In this document: positions 35,739-44,722 of the stretch, one piece after another
Numbering within the stretch: the stretch's first letter is position 1
Layout of the letters: the number at the start of each line of letters is the position of its first letter
NCBI RefSeq assembly: GCF_001570485.1
Contig: NZ_BCTA01000036.1
Coordinates: forward strand, 186,001-250,000
Direction of reading: 5' to 3'
From: Mycolicibacterium novocastrense
GTDB lineage: Bacteria; Actinomycetota; Actinomycetes; Mycobacteriales; Mycobacteriaceae
Length of the DNA: 64,000 nt
Made by a program: the position numbers and the translations under genes
Notes under the pieces: generated by a model
Database searches by the model: none
Told to the model about the DNA's origin: nothing
The model's input: only the letters and a program-made list of their open reading frames with translations

Positions 35739-36962
35739 ATGACACGCCAGCTTCCCTATCCCGTCTTCGACGCGGACAACCACTTCTACGAGCCCAAAGA
35801 GGCGCTGACCAAGTTCCTCCCCGACCACCGCAAGCACGTCATCGACTACATCGAGGTGCGCGGGCGGACCAAGATCATGGTGCGTAACCAGGTCAGCGAC
35901 TACATCCCGAACCCCACCTTCGAGGTCGTCGCGCGCCCGGGCGCCCAGGAGGAGTACTTCAAGCACGGCAGCGGCGGCAAGAGCTTCCGCGAGGTCATGG
36001 GCAAGCCGATGAAGGCGATTCCGGCCTTCCGCGAACCCGCCGCGCGCCTCGAGGTCATGGACGGCCTCGGCCTGGACTACTCGCTGATGTTCCCGACCCT
36101 GGCCAGCCTGGTCGAGGAACGGATGAAGGACGATCCGGAGCTCATTCTCGACGTCATCCACGCGCTCAACGAGTGGATGTACGAGACCTGGCAGTTCAAC
36201 TACGAGGACCGGATCTTCTCCACCCCGGTGATCAACCTCGGCATCGTCGACCGCGCGCTCGAGGAACTCGAGTGGTGCCTGGAGCGCGGCGCCAAGACCG
36301 TACTCGTCCGGCCTGCCCCGGTGCCCGGGCTCAAGGGCACGCGCTCGTTCGGGCTGCCCGAGTTCGATCCGTTCTGGGACGCCTGCGTCAAGGCCGGTAT
36401 CCCGGTGTCGATGCACGCATCGGATTCCGGCTACGCCGAGTACCTCAACGACTGGGAACCTGCCGACGAGTACCTGCCGTTCAAGCCGACCGCGTTCCGG
36501 ATGGTCTCGATGGGCAAGCGGCCGATCGAGGATTCGATGGCCGCGCTGGTGTGCCACGGCGCGCTCACCCGCAACCCCGACCTGCGGATCTTGTCGATCG
36601 AGAACGGTGCGGACTGGGTGCCCTACCTGTTCAAGCAGTTCGAGGGCGTCTACAAGAAGATGCCGCAGGAATTCCCCGAGAATCCGATCGAGGCGTTCAA
36701 GCGCGGCGTGTATGTCGCGCCGTTCTGGGAGGACGACTTCAAGCAGATGGCCGATCTCATCGGCGTCGACCGGGTGATCTTCGGATCGGACTGGCCGCAC
36801 CCCGAGGGCCTGGCCGAGCCGACGCATCTGATCGACGACCTGCAGGGCCTCGACGAGGAGGGCCAGCGGAAGGTCATGGGCGGCAACATGATCGAGTTGT
36901 TCAAGGTGCCCAACGAGATCGTCCACAACCCCGACGTGCCCGCGCTCGTCATCCCCGCCTGA
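35739..36962 (+). CDS. Amidohydrolase-2 family (ACMSD-like) protein
   Basis: A 407-residue TIM-barrel hydrolase or decarboxylase. The N-terminal metal motif appears as VFDADNHFYEP (DxxxH). Later motifs are MHASDSGY, LVCHGALTRNPDLRILSIENG and the terminal FGSDWPHPEG, which carries the conserved Asp. Related mycobacterial proteins sit beside acyl-CoA dehydrogenases, but the substrate is unknown. AGGAGG lies 7 bases before the ATG. It is preceded by TetR site 2 and separated from the first acyl-CoA dehydrogenase by a strong hairpin, which may lower downstream expression. Confidence 0.86.
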   Translation: MTRQLPYPVFDADNHFYEPKEALTKFLPDHRKHVIDYIEVRGRTKIMVRNQVSDYIPNPTFEVVARPGAQEEYFKHGSGGKSFREVMGKPMKAIPAFREPAARLEVMDGLGLDYSLMFPTLASLVEERMKDDPELILDVIHALNEWMYETWQFNYEDRIFSTPVINLGIVDRALEELEWCLERGAKTVLVRPAPVPGLKGTRSFGLPEFDPFWDACVKAGIPVSMHASDSGYAEYLNDWEPADEYLPFKPTAFRMVSMGKRPIEDSMAALVCHGALTRNPDLRILSIENGADWVPYLFKQFEGVYKKMPQEFPENPIEAFKRGVYVAPFWEDDFKQMADLIGVDRVIFGSDWPHPEGLAEPTHLIDDLQGLDEEGQRKVMGGNMIELFKVPNEIVHNPDVPALVIPA

Positions 36963-36980
36963 GTTCAGGCACCGTCGCGA

Positions 36981-37012
36981 AACGTGCGTGTCGATCCGTC
37001 GACACGCACGTT
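36981..37012. terminator. Strong hairpin between amidohydrolase and acyl-CoA dehydrogenase
   Basis: AACGTGCGTGTCGA at 36981-36994 and its perfect complement at 36999-37012 form a 14-bp stem with a TCCG loop. No T-tract follows, and the next gene starts 24 bases later in the same direction. It may act as a partial terminator, an RNA-stability element or a small dispersed repeat. It shares the GTGCGTGTC word with the other intergenic repeats in this window. Confidence 0.6.
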
Positions 37013-37035
37013 CGCACGATTACGAAAGAGAGCCC

Positions 37036-38184
37036 GTGAGCGACAGCGCGAACAACGGCACGAATCCCGAGGTACTGCTCTTCGCCTCAACGACACAGTC
37101 GTTCCTCGAGAAGGAAGTGCCGCTGAGCCGTATACGGCAGATGCACGACGCCGGAACCTCGTTCGACACCGACTGGTGGCGTCGAGCCGTCGAACTGGGC
37201 TGGACCAGCCTGCTGGTGCCCGAGGAACTCGGCGGCGGCAGTGTCTCCGGTAACGGCGTCAAGGATCTGGCACTGGTCGCCGAGATCGCCGGTAAGACCG
37301 TCGCTCCCGGGCCGCTGCACCCGGTGAGCACCGTGCTCGCCGGACTCGTCGACGCGCCCACTGGCCACGAGGACACCATCGCGGCGCTCGTCGCCGGCGA
37401 TGCGGTGGCCAGCTGGGCGGTGTATGAACCCGGCCGGCCATGGTCTCCCCTGACCCCGTCGGTCACCGCCACCGCCACCGCGACCGGTTTCCGCATCGAC
37501 GGCGCCAAGGACCGTGTCGAGGCCGGCGCGCACAGCGGATTGTTCTTGGTGACAGCACTATCCGACGACGGTGTCCGTCAGTTCCTCGTACCCTCGGACG
37601 CACCAGGTGTGCGTGTGGAGCCACAGCGTTCGATCGACATGGTCAAGAGTTACGCGCGCGTGCACTTCGACGGGGTCGAGGTCGACGCGGGCGCGGCGGT
37701 CGGCACGGCCGAGGTGACACCAGCGCTGATCGAGCGCCAGGCCCAGATCGCCGCCGTGCTGCAGTGCGCCGAAGTCGTCGGCATTCTGGATACCGTGTTG
37801 GCCTTCACGATTCAGTGGGGATTCGACCGGCACAGCTTCGGTCGCCCCCTGGGCTCGTATCAGGCGCTCAAGCACAAGTACGCCGACCTGAAGATCTGGT
37901 TTGAAGGGTGCCGGGCCACGACCAACGCCGCGGTGGCCGAGGTGGCGGCGCGGACTCCCGGGGCAGCGATGGCCGTGAGCGTCGCGAAATCCTATGTGGG
38001 CGAATACTCACCGGGCATGTTGCAGCTGTGTGTGCAGCTGCACGGCGGCATCGGGGTGACGTGGGAGCACGACCTGCACCTGTTCCTGCGTCGAACCACG
38101 GTGAACCGCTCGATGTTCGGCACCCCCGAGGACCACAACCTGCGCGTCTACGCCCTCACCGAAAACCTGGAGCAAGCGTCATGA
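37036..38184 (+). CDS. Acyl-CoA dehydrogenase (first of a pair)
   Basis: A 382-residue flavoenzyme of the FadE type. It has the flavin-binding WSAYEPGR region, the C-terminal QWGFDRHSFGRPLGSYQALKHKYADLKIWFEGC, and CVQLHGGIGVTWEHDLHLFLRR, where the Glu is the probable catalytic base. Adjacent, overlapping acyl-CoA dehydrogenase genes in mycobacteria usually encode alpha2beta2 heterotetramers that act on steroid side chains or unusual acyl-CoAs; this is inferred here from the ATGA overlap with the next gene. GAAAGAGAG precedes the GTG start. Upstream in-frame starts fall within the hairpin. Confidence 0.88.
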   Translation: MSDSANNGTNPEVLLFASTTQSFLEKEVPLSRIRQMHDAGTSFDTDWWRRAVELGWTSLLVPEELGGGSVSGNGVKDLALVAEIAGKTVAPGPLHPVSTVLAGLVDAPTGHEDTIAALVAGDAVASWAVYEPGRPWSPLTPSVTATATATGFRIDGAKDRVEAGAHSGLFLVTALSDDGVRQFLVPSDAPGVRVEPQRSIDMVKSYARVHFDGVEVDAGAAVGTAEVTPALIERQAQIAAVLQCAEVVGILDTVLAFTIQWGFDRHSFGRPLGSYQALKHKYADLKIWFEGCRATTNAAVAEVAARTPGAAMAVSVAKSYVGEYSPGMLQLCVQLHGGIGVTWEHDLHLFLRRTTVNRSMFGTPEDHNLRVYALTENLEQAS

Positions 38185-39443
38185 CCGAGACGACGTCGGC
38201 CCCGGCCGCGCCGGCCACCGCGGAATCCGTCGAGGAGTTCGCCGCCCGGGCTCAGGCGTGGCTGGCACAGAACATGCCGTCCATCGATCCGAACAACCCG
38301 CCCGAGCACGATCGCGGTGAGGAGGAACCGTGGCAGCGCGCGCGGGAACTCCAGAAGCGGTTGTGGGACGGCGGATTCGCCGGCATCTGCTTCCCGAAGG
38401 AGTACGGCGGGCTCGGTCTGCCGATCGCCTACCAGAAGGCGTTCGACAACGTGTCGCGCTGCTACGAGATGCCGGTGATCCTGAACACGCCGACGTTCAC
38501 GATCTGCGCGGCCACCATCCTCGACACCGGAAGCGAAGAGCAGAAACGTCAGCACATTTCTGCGGCGCTGCGCGGTGACGAGGTGCTGGTGCAGCTGCTG
38601 TCGGAGCCCAGCGGCGGCTCCGACCTCGCCGGTGTGATCACCCGTGCGGACCGCAAGGGCGACAAGTGGGTGATCAACGGCGCAAAGACGTGGAGTACCA
38701 GCGCGTTCGCCGCCGATTACGGGTTGATGCTCGCGCGCACCGACTGGGATGTGCCCAAGCACGAGGGCCTGACCATGTTCATGGTGCCGATCGACAGCCC
38801 CGGCATCACACTGCGCCGCATCAAGCAGGTCAACGGTTCCGTCGAGTTCTGCGAGGAGTTCTTCGACAACCTCGAACTCGGCGACGACGCGGTCGTCGGC
38901 GAGGTCAACGGCGGCTGGCACGTGGCGTCGCGCCAGCTCTACCACGAGCGGCGCGCGGTCGGCGGCGGCTCGGAGTTCGCCAGCGGTATCGGCGCCGAGG
39001 GCAAATCCGATGTGCCGATCAACTACGTCGAGCTGCTCGAGAAGGTCGGCCAGCCGGATAATGAGCGGCTGCGCGCGATGGCGGGCCGCGCGCTGGCGCA
39101 CCGGGCGGTCCGCGAACAGCTGATCGACCACGTGTACCACGGCGTCCTCGACGGATCGCTGCCTCCGGCGGCGGGTTCGATCATCCGCATCGCGCACGCC
39201 GACATCCACCATCTGGAGTTCGACACCGCCCTGGCCATCACCGGCAGCGCGGGCGTCGTCGACGTCGACGGTGACCTGATCCGTTACGGCGAGCGGTATC
39301 TGGGCCGCCAGGCTGCCGCCCTCGGCGGCGGCACCACCGAGATCGCGCGCAACATCATCGGCGAGCGCGTGCTCGGCTTCCCACGCGAACCCGCCGCCGA
39401 TCGCGATGTGCCGTTCAAAGAGGTCAAGCGCAACAGGGGCTGA
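38181..39443 (+). CDS. Acyl-CoA dehydrogenase (second of a pair)
   Basis: A 420-residue FadE-type protein. It has the active-site strand VLVQLLSEPSGGSDLAGVITRADRKGDKWVINGAKTWSTSAF, and the C-terminal ALGGGTTEIARNIIGERVLGFPRE that binds the FAD of the partner subunit. The start ATG overlaps the preceding stop (ATGA), so a stable complex of the two gene products is likely. It ends the operon controlled by the TetR site. The substrate class is not readable from the sequence. Confidence 0.9.
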   Translation: MTETTSAPAAPATAESVEEFAARAQAWLAQNMPSIDPNNPPEHDRGEEEPWQRARELQKRLWDGGFAGICFPKEYGGLGLPIAYQKAFDNVSRCYEMPVILNTPTFTICAATILDTGSEEQKRQHISAALRGDEVLVQLLSEPSGGSDLAGVITRADRKGDKWVINGAKTWSTSAFAADYGLMLARTDWDVPKHEGLTMFMVPIDSPGITLRRIKQVNGSVEFCEEFFDNLELGDDAVVGEVNGGWHVASRQLYHERRAVGGGSEFASGIGAEGKSDVPINYVELLEKVGQPDNERLRAMAGRALAHRAVREQLIDHVYHGVLDGSLPPAAGSIIRIAHADIHHLEFDTALAITGSAGVVDVDGDLIRYGERYLGRQAAALGGGTTEIARNIIGERVLGFPREPAADRDVPFKEVKRNRG

Positions 39444-39470
39444 CTCTCCGTGCGCCCGTAACCGTTGCGT

Positions 39471-40490
39471 TCAGAACAGAGTGGGCTGCAGGGTCTGGAC
39501 GGGTGACGGCACCGGCGGTGTGTCCGCGGCGCGGAACGACCGGCGGTCGGGCGCCAGACCGTGCTTGGCGACCAGCGGTGCCGCCCTGTCGTGCAACATC
39601 TTCCGGTAGTCCTGCGGCAGATAGGCGCCGCGGCGATACAACTCGCGGTATTTGGGCACCAGCTGCGGGTGTGCGGCGGCCAGCCAGTTCATGAACCAGC
39701 CGCGCGTGGAGCCACGCAGGTGCAGGCCGAACACGGTGACACCGGTGGCTCCTGCCGCCGCGATCTGGGCCAGCAGCGCATCGAGGTGCTCGGCCGAGTC
39801 CGTCAGATGCGGCAACACCGGGGCCACCATCACATGGCAGCCCAGCCCGGCGTCGCGGATCGCGGCGATCATCCCGAGGCGCGCCTGCGGCGACGGGGTA
39901 CCCGGTTCGACTTCCCTGTGCAGCACGGGGTCTCCGACGGCGAGCGAAACGGCCACGCTGACGTCCACCTGGCGGGCGGCCTCGCGGATCAGCGGCAGAT
40001 CGCGTCGCAGCAGGGTGCCCTTGGTGAGGATGGAAAACGGCGTACCGGAATCGGTCAGCGCCGAGATGATCCCCGGCATCAGCGCATAGCGGCCCTCGGC
40101 CCGCTGGTAGGGATCGGTGTTGGTGCCCAAGGCCACCGTCTCGCGTTGCCACGACCGTCGCGACAGTTCGCGGCGCAGCACGTCGGCCACGTTGGTCTTG
40201 ACCACGACCTCGCTGTCGAAATCGCTGCCGGAGTTCAGATCCAGATACTCGTGCGTGGGCCGCGCGAAGCAATAACGGCAGGCGTGTGAGCATCCGCGGT
40301 AGGCGTTGACCGTGAACCTGAACGGCAGCATGGCAGCGTTGGGCACCTTGTTGAGAGCCGACTTGCACAGCACTTCATGGAAGGTCATGCCCTCGAACTG
40401 CGGCGTCCGCACGCTGCGCACGAAACCGATACGCTGCAGTCCGGGCAGCGCGCCGTCGTCGACGCTGACACCCTGCCCATCCCACCGCAT
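39471..40490 (-). CDS. Radical SAM protein, SplB-like (Rv2578c-like)
   Basis: A 339-residue radical-SAM enzyme. The cluster motif is GCSHACRYCFARP (Cx3Cx2C), preceded by FTVNAYRG, and GTNTDPYQRAEG and FSILTKGTLLRRDLP follow, all as in Rv2578c and spore-photoproduct-lyase-like repair proteins. The exact reaction is not known, but the DNA-damage link is strong. A perfect mycobacterial LexA box lies at 40500-40515, 9 bases before its ATG and overlapping the expected promoter. It is divergent from a HelD-like gene. Confidence 0.9.
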   Translation of the reverse strand: MRWDGQGVSVDDGALPGLQRIGFVRSVRTPQFEGMTFHEVLCKSALNKVPNAAMLPFRFTVNAYRGCSHACRYCFARPTHEYLDLNSGSDFDSEVVVKTNVADVLRRELSRRSWQRETVALGTNTDPYQRAEGRYALMPGIISALTDSGTPFSILTKGTLLRRDLPLIREAARQVDVSVAVSLAVGDPVLHREVEPGTPSPQARLGMIAAIRDAGLGCHVMVAPVLPHLTDSAEHLDALLAQIAAAGATGVTVFGLHLRGSTRGWFMNWLAAAHPQLVPKYRELYRRGAYLPQDYRKMLHDRAAPLVAKHGLAPDRRSFRAADTPPVPSPVQTLQPTLF

Positions 40491-40499
40491 ACATTCGAT

Positions 40500-40515
40500 T
40501 CGAACTCACGTTCGA
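40500..40515. promoter_or_regulatory. LexA (SOS) box
   Basis: TCGAACTCACGTTCGA is a perfect TCGAAC-N4-GTTCGA palindrome, the mycobacterial LexA consensus. It sits between the divergent radical-SAM (ATG 40490) and HelD-like (GTG 40574) genes. TAAGAT at 40516-40521 directly beside it is a good -10 for the HelD-like gene, so repression could act in both directions. Confidence 0.88.
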
Positions 40516-40573
40516 TAAGATGTCAAGGTCGACGCGCGCGCGAGCCGGCGGTGACCCGACAGAGAGGGGCAGT

Positions 40574-42748
40574 GTGCCGATCGAGGGCCACGAGGACGAG
40601 CTGGCATCCGAACAGCGCTACATCGACGGGTTGTATGCGCGACTCGACGCCGAACGCGCCCGCGTGCGCAAGCACTACGACGCTGCGCTGCGCGGTGACG
40701 GCGGCTCGCTGGTCGACCGCGACGCCGAGGTGCGCGCGGTGACCAAGCGGATGAACCGGCTCAACGTCGCCGACCACGGTCTGTGCTTCGGTCGGCTGGA
40801 TAGCGTCACGGGCGATCGTCTCTACATCGGTCGCATCGGGTTGCTGGACGAGGCCAACGAGTACGAGCCGCTGCTCCTCGACTGGCGGGCTCCCGCGGCG
40901 CGCCCCTTCTACGTCGCCACCGCGGCCCACCCGGAGGGTATGCGCCGGCGGCGCCAGTTCCACTCCATCGGGCGTCGCATCACCGATTTCACCGACGAGA
41001 CCCTGGGTCGACCCACCGAAGGCGCGCAGGGTGACGCCGCATTGCTCGCGGCGGTCAACGCACCTCGCGGCGAAGGCATGCGCGACATCGTCGCGACCAT
41101 CCAGTCCGAGCAGGACGAGATCATCCGGCTCGAGCACCCGGGCGTGCTGGTGATCGAGGGCGGCCCCGGCACGGGCAAGACCGTCGTCGCATTGCACCGC
41201 GTCGCCTACCTGCTCTACACGCAGCGGGAGCGGATGGAACGCCACGGCGTGCTGGTGATCGGCCCGAACACCGCGTTCTTGCGCCACATCGACCGGGTGC
41301 TGCCCTCGCTCGGCGAAACGAACGTCGTGTTCATGACGACCGGTGACCTCGTTCCCGGCCTGCGGGTCGCCGCCGAGGACTCCCCCGACGCGGCGCGGGC
41401 GAAGGGTTCGCTGACGATGCTGGACGTGCTGGCAGCGGCGATCGCCGACCGGCAACGGGTTCCCGCAGAACCGGTGCCGATCAAGCTGGCCGACGTCACC
41501 GTCCGGATCGACGCCGAGACGGCCGAGTGGGCGATCCAGGAGGCCCGTGACAGCGGCTTGCCGCACAACGACGCGCGGGCGGTGTTCGTCGACGTCATCA
41601 CCTGGGTTCTCACCGAGCGTGCGATCGCCCGCATCGGTAAGGGCTGGCTGACGCGCGGCGACAAGGCGGCGTGGGAACACCTGCGAGCCGAGCTTCTCGA
41701 CGAGCTCGGTGACCACGAAGCGTTCCACACCGCCCTCGACGATCTGTGGCCGCAGCTGACGCCGGAGGCTCTGCTGGCCGGGCTCTACGAGTCTGCCGAA
41801 CGGCTCAGTGCCGCAGGCGCTGACGAGTCCCTGTTGCGCGCGCACGGCGATGCGTGGACGGTGTCGGACGTGCCGCTGCTCGACGAGCTCGTCGACATGC
41901 TGGGCGGGGTCGGACCCGATGCCGCGGCCGAGACGCAACGCCGGGAGGAGGCCGCCTACGCCGCGGGCGTGCTGGATCTGATGGTGGCCCGTGAGGACCT
42001 GATGGACGACGAGGACCACCTGATCGCCGCCGACCTGCTCGACGCCGAGGATCTCGCCGAGCGGTTCGTCGAGCGCGACAATCGTGACCTCGCCGAACGT
42101 GCTGCCGCAGACCGTGATTGGACGTATCGGCACGTCGTCGTCGACGAGGCGCAGGAACTCTCGGAGATGGACTGGCGGGTGCTGATGCGTCGGTGTCCCA
42201 GCAAGTCCTTCACGGTGGTCGGCGATCTCGCGCAGCGCCGATCGGCCGCGGGCGCCACGTCATGGGGCGCGATGCTCGATCCGTATGTGCCCGGGCGCTG
42301 GGTCTACCGGCCGCTGTCGGTGAACTACCGCACGCCCGCCGAGATCATGGACGTCGCCGCCGGCCTGCTCGCCGAGTTCGCTCCCGACGTGCGGCCGCCC
42401 GAATCGGTTCGCGCATGCGGTGTTCGGCCATGGGCGCGCCTTGTCGACGACGAGGAGCTGCCCGTCGCGATCGAGGAGTTCCGCCGCGATGAGCAGGGCC
42501 GCGACGGGACCAGCGTCGTGATCGGACCTTCGGGAATGGCCGGGACGGTGTCACCGGCCGAGATCAAGGGATTGGAATTCGACGCGGTCCTCGTCGTCGA
42601 GCCGGGCCGCATCCTCGCCGACGGTCCGCGCGGAGCGGCCGACCTCTACGTGGCGCTCACGCGAGCGACACAGCGGCTCGGTGTGCTGCACACCGAGCCG
42701 CTGCCATCCACGTTGAAATTGTCCGAACTGGAGAGTGTGGCCGACTGA
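40574..42748 (+). CDS. HelD/UvrD-like superfamily 1 ATPase
   Basis: A 724-residue protein with a charged coiled-coil-like N-terminus (ASEQRYIDGLYARLDAERARVRKHY), Walker A EGGPGTGKT at about residues 196-203, DEAQELSEMDW (motif II), GDLAQRRSAAGATSW, VNYRTPAEI and a final LYVALTRATQRLGVL. This is the layout of HelD/HelR proteins, which bind RNA polymerase and clear or recycle it; the HelR group gives rifampicin tolerance. GAGGGG lies 5-8 bases before the GTG start. The upstream LexA box suggests induction by DNA damage. A true DNA helicase cannot be excluded. Confidence 0.85.
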   Translation: MPIEGHEDELASEQRYIDGLYARLDAERARVRKHYDAALRGDGGSLVDRDAEVRAVTKRMNRLNVADHGLCFGRLDSVTGDRLYIGRIGLLDEANEYEPLLLDWRAPAARPFYVATAAHPEGMRRRRQFHSIGRRITDFTDETLGRPTEGAQGDAALLAAVNAPRGEGMRDIVATIQSEQDEIIRLEHPGVLVIEGGPGTGKTVVALHRVAYLLYTQRERMERHGVLVIGPNTAFLRHIDRVLPSLGETNVVFMTTGDLVPGLRVAAEDSPDAARAKGSLTMLDVLAAAIADRQRVPAEPVPIKLADVTVRIDAETAEWAIQEARDSGLPHNDARAVFVDVITWVLTERAIARIGKGWLTRGDKAAWEHLRAELLDELGDHEAFHTALDDLWPQLTPEALLAGLYESAERLSAAGADESLLRAHGDAWTVSDVPLLDELVDMLGGVGPDAAAETQRREEAAYAAGVLDLMVAREDLMDDEDHLIAADLLDAEDLAERFVERDNRDLAERAAADRDWTYRHVVVDEAQELSEMDWRVLMRRCPSKSFTVVGDLAQRRSAAGATSWGAMLDPYVPGRWVYRPLSVNYRTPAEIMDVAAGLLAEFAPDVRPPESVRACGVRPWARLVDDEELPVAIEEFRRDEQGRDGTSVVIGPSGMAGTVSPAEIKGLEFDAVLVVEPGRILADGPRGAADLYVALTRATQRLGVLHTEPLPSTLKLSELESVAD

Positions 42749-42775
42749 GCGGCCCCGAGATCTACTGCGGTGCCC

Positions 42776-43195
42776 TCACCACTGGCTGAGCTGACACTGC
42801 ACCGTGTAGGTGCCGTCCTGCTGCACCGCCACCTGACCGTCGATCGCGATCTCGCAGTGCGGGTTCGGGGATGCTTGCATGGCGTGTACGCCGGTGCTCG
42901 CGGTGAGGATCGCCCACTGCGGGTCGGCCATCGTCGTCTCGAACACCCACGGCACGCCCGGCTGCAGGACCACTTCTTCCTTCTTCAGGTACGCATACGC
43001 GTCGGCGTTGTAGGCCTCCTTGCTCGGAGGCTGAGCCGTCAGATAGTTGAGTTGGAAGTCGGCGGGGGCCGTTGACGTCAGCGTGTACCGGACCACGTGG
43101 CCTTCCGACTGGGCATTCGCCGTCGCATGGCCGACCGCGACTGACGCCGCCGCCACCATGAGTGCCGCCCCGACCTTGGCTGTAGCTGTTCGCAT
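42776..43195 (-). CDS. Secreted MmpS-like small protein
   Basis: A 139-residue protein with a clear signal peptide (RTATAKVGAALMVAAASVAVGHATANAQS, cleavage expected after ANA) and a mature beta-rich domain of about 105 residues. Only two cysteines (PHCEIAID and VQCQL) are present and probably form a disulfide. The pattern VVRYTLTSTAPADFQLNYLT ... CEIAIDGQVAVQQDGTYTVQC resembles the exported Ig-like domain of MmpS proteins. No function is claimed. ATG 43195 is used; a GTG three codons upstream is equally possible. Confidence 0.65.
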   Translation of the reverse strand: MRTATAKVGAALMVAAASVAVGHATANAQSEGHVVRYTLTSTAPADFQLNYLTAQPPSKEAYNADAYAYLKKEEVVLQPGVPWVFETTMADPQWAILTASTGVHAMQASPNPHCEIAIDGQVAVQQDGTYTVQCQLSQW

Positions 43196-43449
43196 GTTCG
43201 TCACATCGCCGGACGGTACCAAACCGTTACGGCTCCGGCATCGCCGCTGGCGAGCGCCTTCCATCCGCCACTGAATGGCGAACGACCTGCGGAGAAGTCA
43301 CAGGTTAATTTGTTCGTCACACGCAGACATTTCCCAGAAACACCACCGCTCTAACGTCCCGATTCGACAACCACGCGATGTCGGGACCACGCGCCCGGCT
43401 CGACGCTCATCGCCGATGTGCGCTGCGGATATATAGGGAAAGGCTGTTC

Positions 43450-44715
43450 ATGCGACTACCACGACGGTCCTCCGTGAGACGTTCAGCCCTTGTTGCCGGC
43501 GGAATCGTCGCTGCGACGAGCCTGGTGCTGGCCGGCTGCGGAAGCAAGGCGACCGAGTCGGACTCGGCGAATGCCCAATCGTGTGTGGACACCTCGGGCT
43601 CGACGATCAAAGTGGGTGCGCTGAACTCGTTGTCGGGCACCATGGCCATCTCGGAAGTGACCGTCCGCAACGCCATCGACCTCGCGGTCGAGCAGATCAA
43701 CGCCTCCGGCGGTGTGATGGGCAAGCAGATCCAACTCGTCGGTGAGGACGGCGCATCCGAGCCGACGGTGTTCGCGGAGAAGGCCGAGAAGCTGATCAGC
43801 AGTGACTGTGTGGCAGCGGTGTTCGGCGGGTGGACCTCCTCCTCGCGCAAGGCGATGCTGCCGGTTTTCGAGAGCGCGAACTCCCTGTTGTACTACCCCG
43901 TGCAGTACGAGGGTCTGGAGTCGTCGAAGAACATCTTCTACACCGGCGCCACGACCAACCAGCAAATCGTCCCCGCGCTCGATTACCTCAAGGAGAAGGG
44001 CGTCAAGTCGCTCTATCTGGTCGGCAGCGACTACGTGTTCCCGCAGACCGCCAACCGGATCATCAAGGCGTACGCGGGCGCCAACGGCATCGAGATCAAG
44101 GGCGAGGACTACACGCCCCTGGGCTCGACGGACTTCTCGACCATCGTCAACAAGGTCCGCACCGCGGGCGCCGACGCCGTGTTCAACACCCTCAACGGCG
44201 ATTCGAACGTGGCCTTCTTCCGCGAGTACCGCAATGTCGGCCTGACCCCGGAGGCCATGCCGGTGGTGTCGGTGTCGATCGCCGAAGAAGAGGTCGGCGG
44301 CATCGGTATCCAGAACATCACCGGCCAGCTCACCGCCTGGAACTACTACGAAACGGTCGACAACCCGGTCAACAAGGCGTTCGTCAAGGCCTACAAGGAC
44401 AAGTACGGCGCCAACAAGCCGACGTCGGATCCGATGGAGGCCGCCTACGTGTCGGTGTACCTGTGGAAGAACACGGTCGAAAAGGCAAAGTCGTTCGACG
44501 TCAAGGCGATTCAGGACAACGCCGGCGGCGTGACGTTCGACGCGCCGGAAGGTCAGGTGACCATCGACGGTGAGAACCACCACATCACCAAGACCGCACG
44601 CATCGGCGAAATCCGTCCCGACGGGCTGATCTACACGATCTGGGAGTCGCCGGGGCCGATCGAACCCGACCCCTACCTCAAGTCGTATCCGTGGGCAGCC
44701 GGCCTGTCCAGCTGA
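43450..44715 (+). CDS. urtA: Urea ABC transporter, substrate-binding lipoprotein
   Basis: A 421-residue lipoprotein; the lipobox is LVLAGCG after a basic n-region. The binding domain starts [41 protein letters not shown] and contains [32 protein letters not shown], the typical UrtA stretch. It binds urea or short amides outside the membrane and passes it to UrtBC. GGAAAGG is about 8 bases before ATG 43450. It heads the five-gene urt operon, which in related species is induced under nitrogen limitation by GlnR; no convincing GlnR box could be read in the 245 bases upstream. Confidence 0.93.
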   Translation: MRLPRRSSVRRSALVAGGIVAATSLVLAGCGSKATESDSANAQSCVDTSGSTIKVGALNSLSGTMAISEVTVRNAIDLAVEQINASGGVMGKQIQLVGEDGASEPTVFAEKAEKLISSDCVAAVFGGWTSSSRKAMLPVFESANSLLYYPVQYEGLESSKNIFYTGATTNQQIVPALDYLKEKGVKSLYLVGSDYVFPQTANRIIKAYAGANGIEIKGEDYTPLGSTDFSTIVNKVRTAGADAVFNTLNGDSNVAFFREYRNVGLTPEAMPVVSVSIAEEEVGGIGIQNITGQLTAWNYYETVDNPVNKAFVKAYKDKYGANKPTSDPMEAAYVSVYLWKNTVEKAKSFDVKAIQDNAGGVTFDAPEGQVTIDGENHHITKTARIGEIRPDGLIYTIWESPGPIEPDPYLKSYPWAAGLSS

Positions 44716-44722
44716 GCCACCT

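Noticed and set aside
40523..42133. 536-codon minus-strand open frame opposite the HelD-like gene
   Set aside because: Antisense shadow; composition and lack of motifs argue against coding.
43205..43449. GlnR binding site before urtA
   Set aside because: Two GTCAC words (43297-43301, 43316-43320) were seen, but the spacing does not fit the GTnAC-n6-GnAAC pattern, so no site is claimed although GlnR control is known in relatives.
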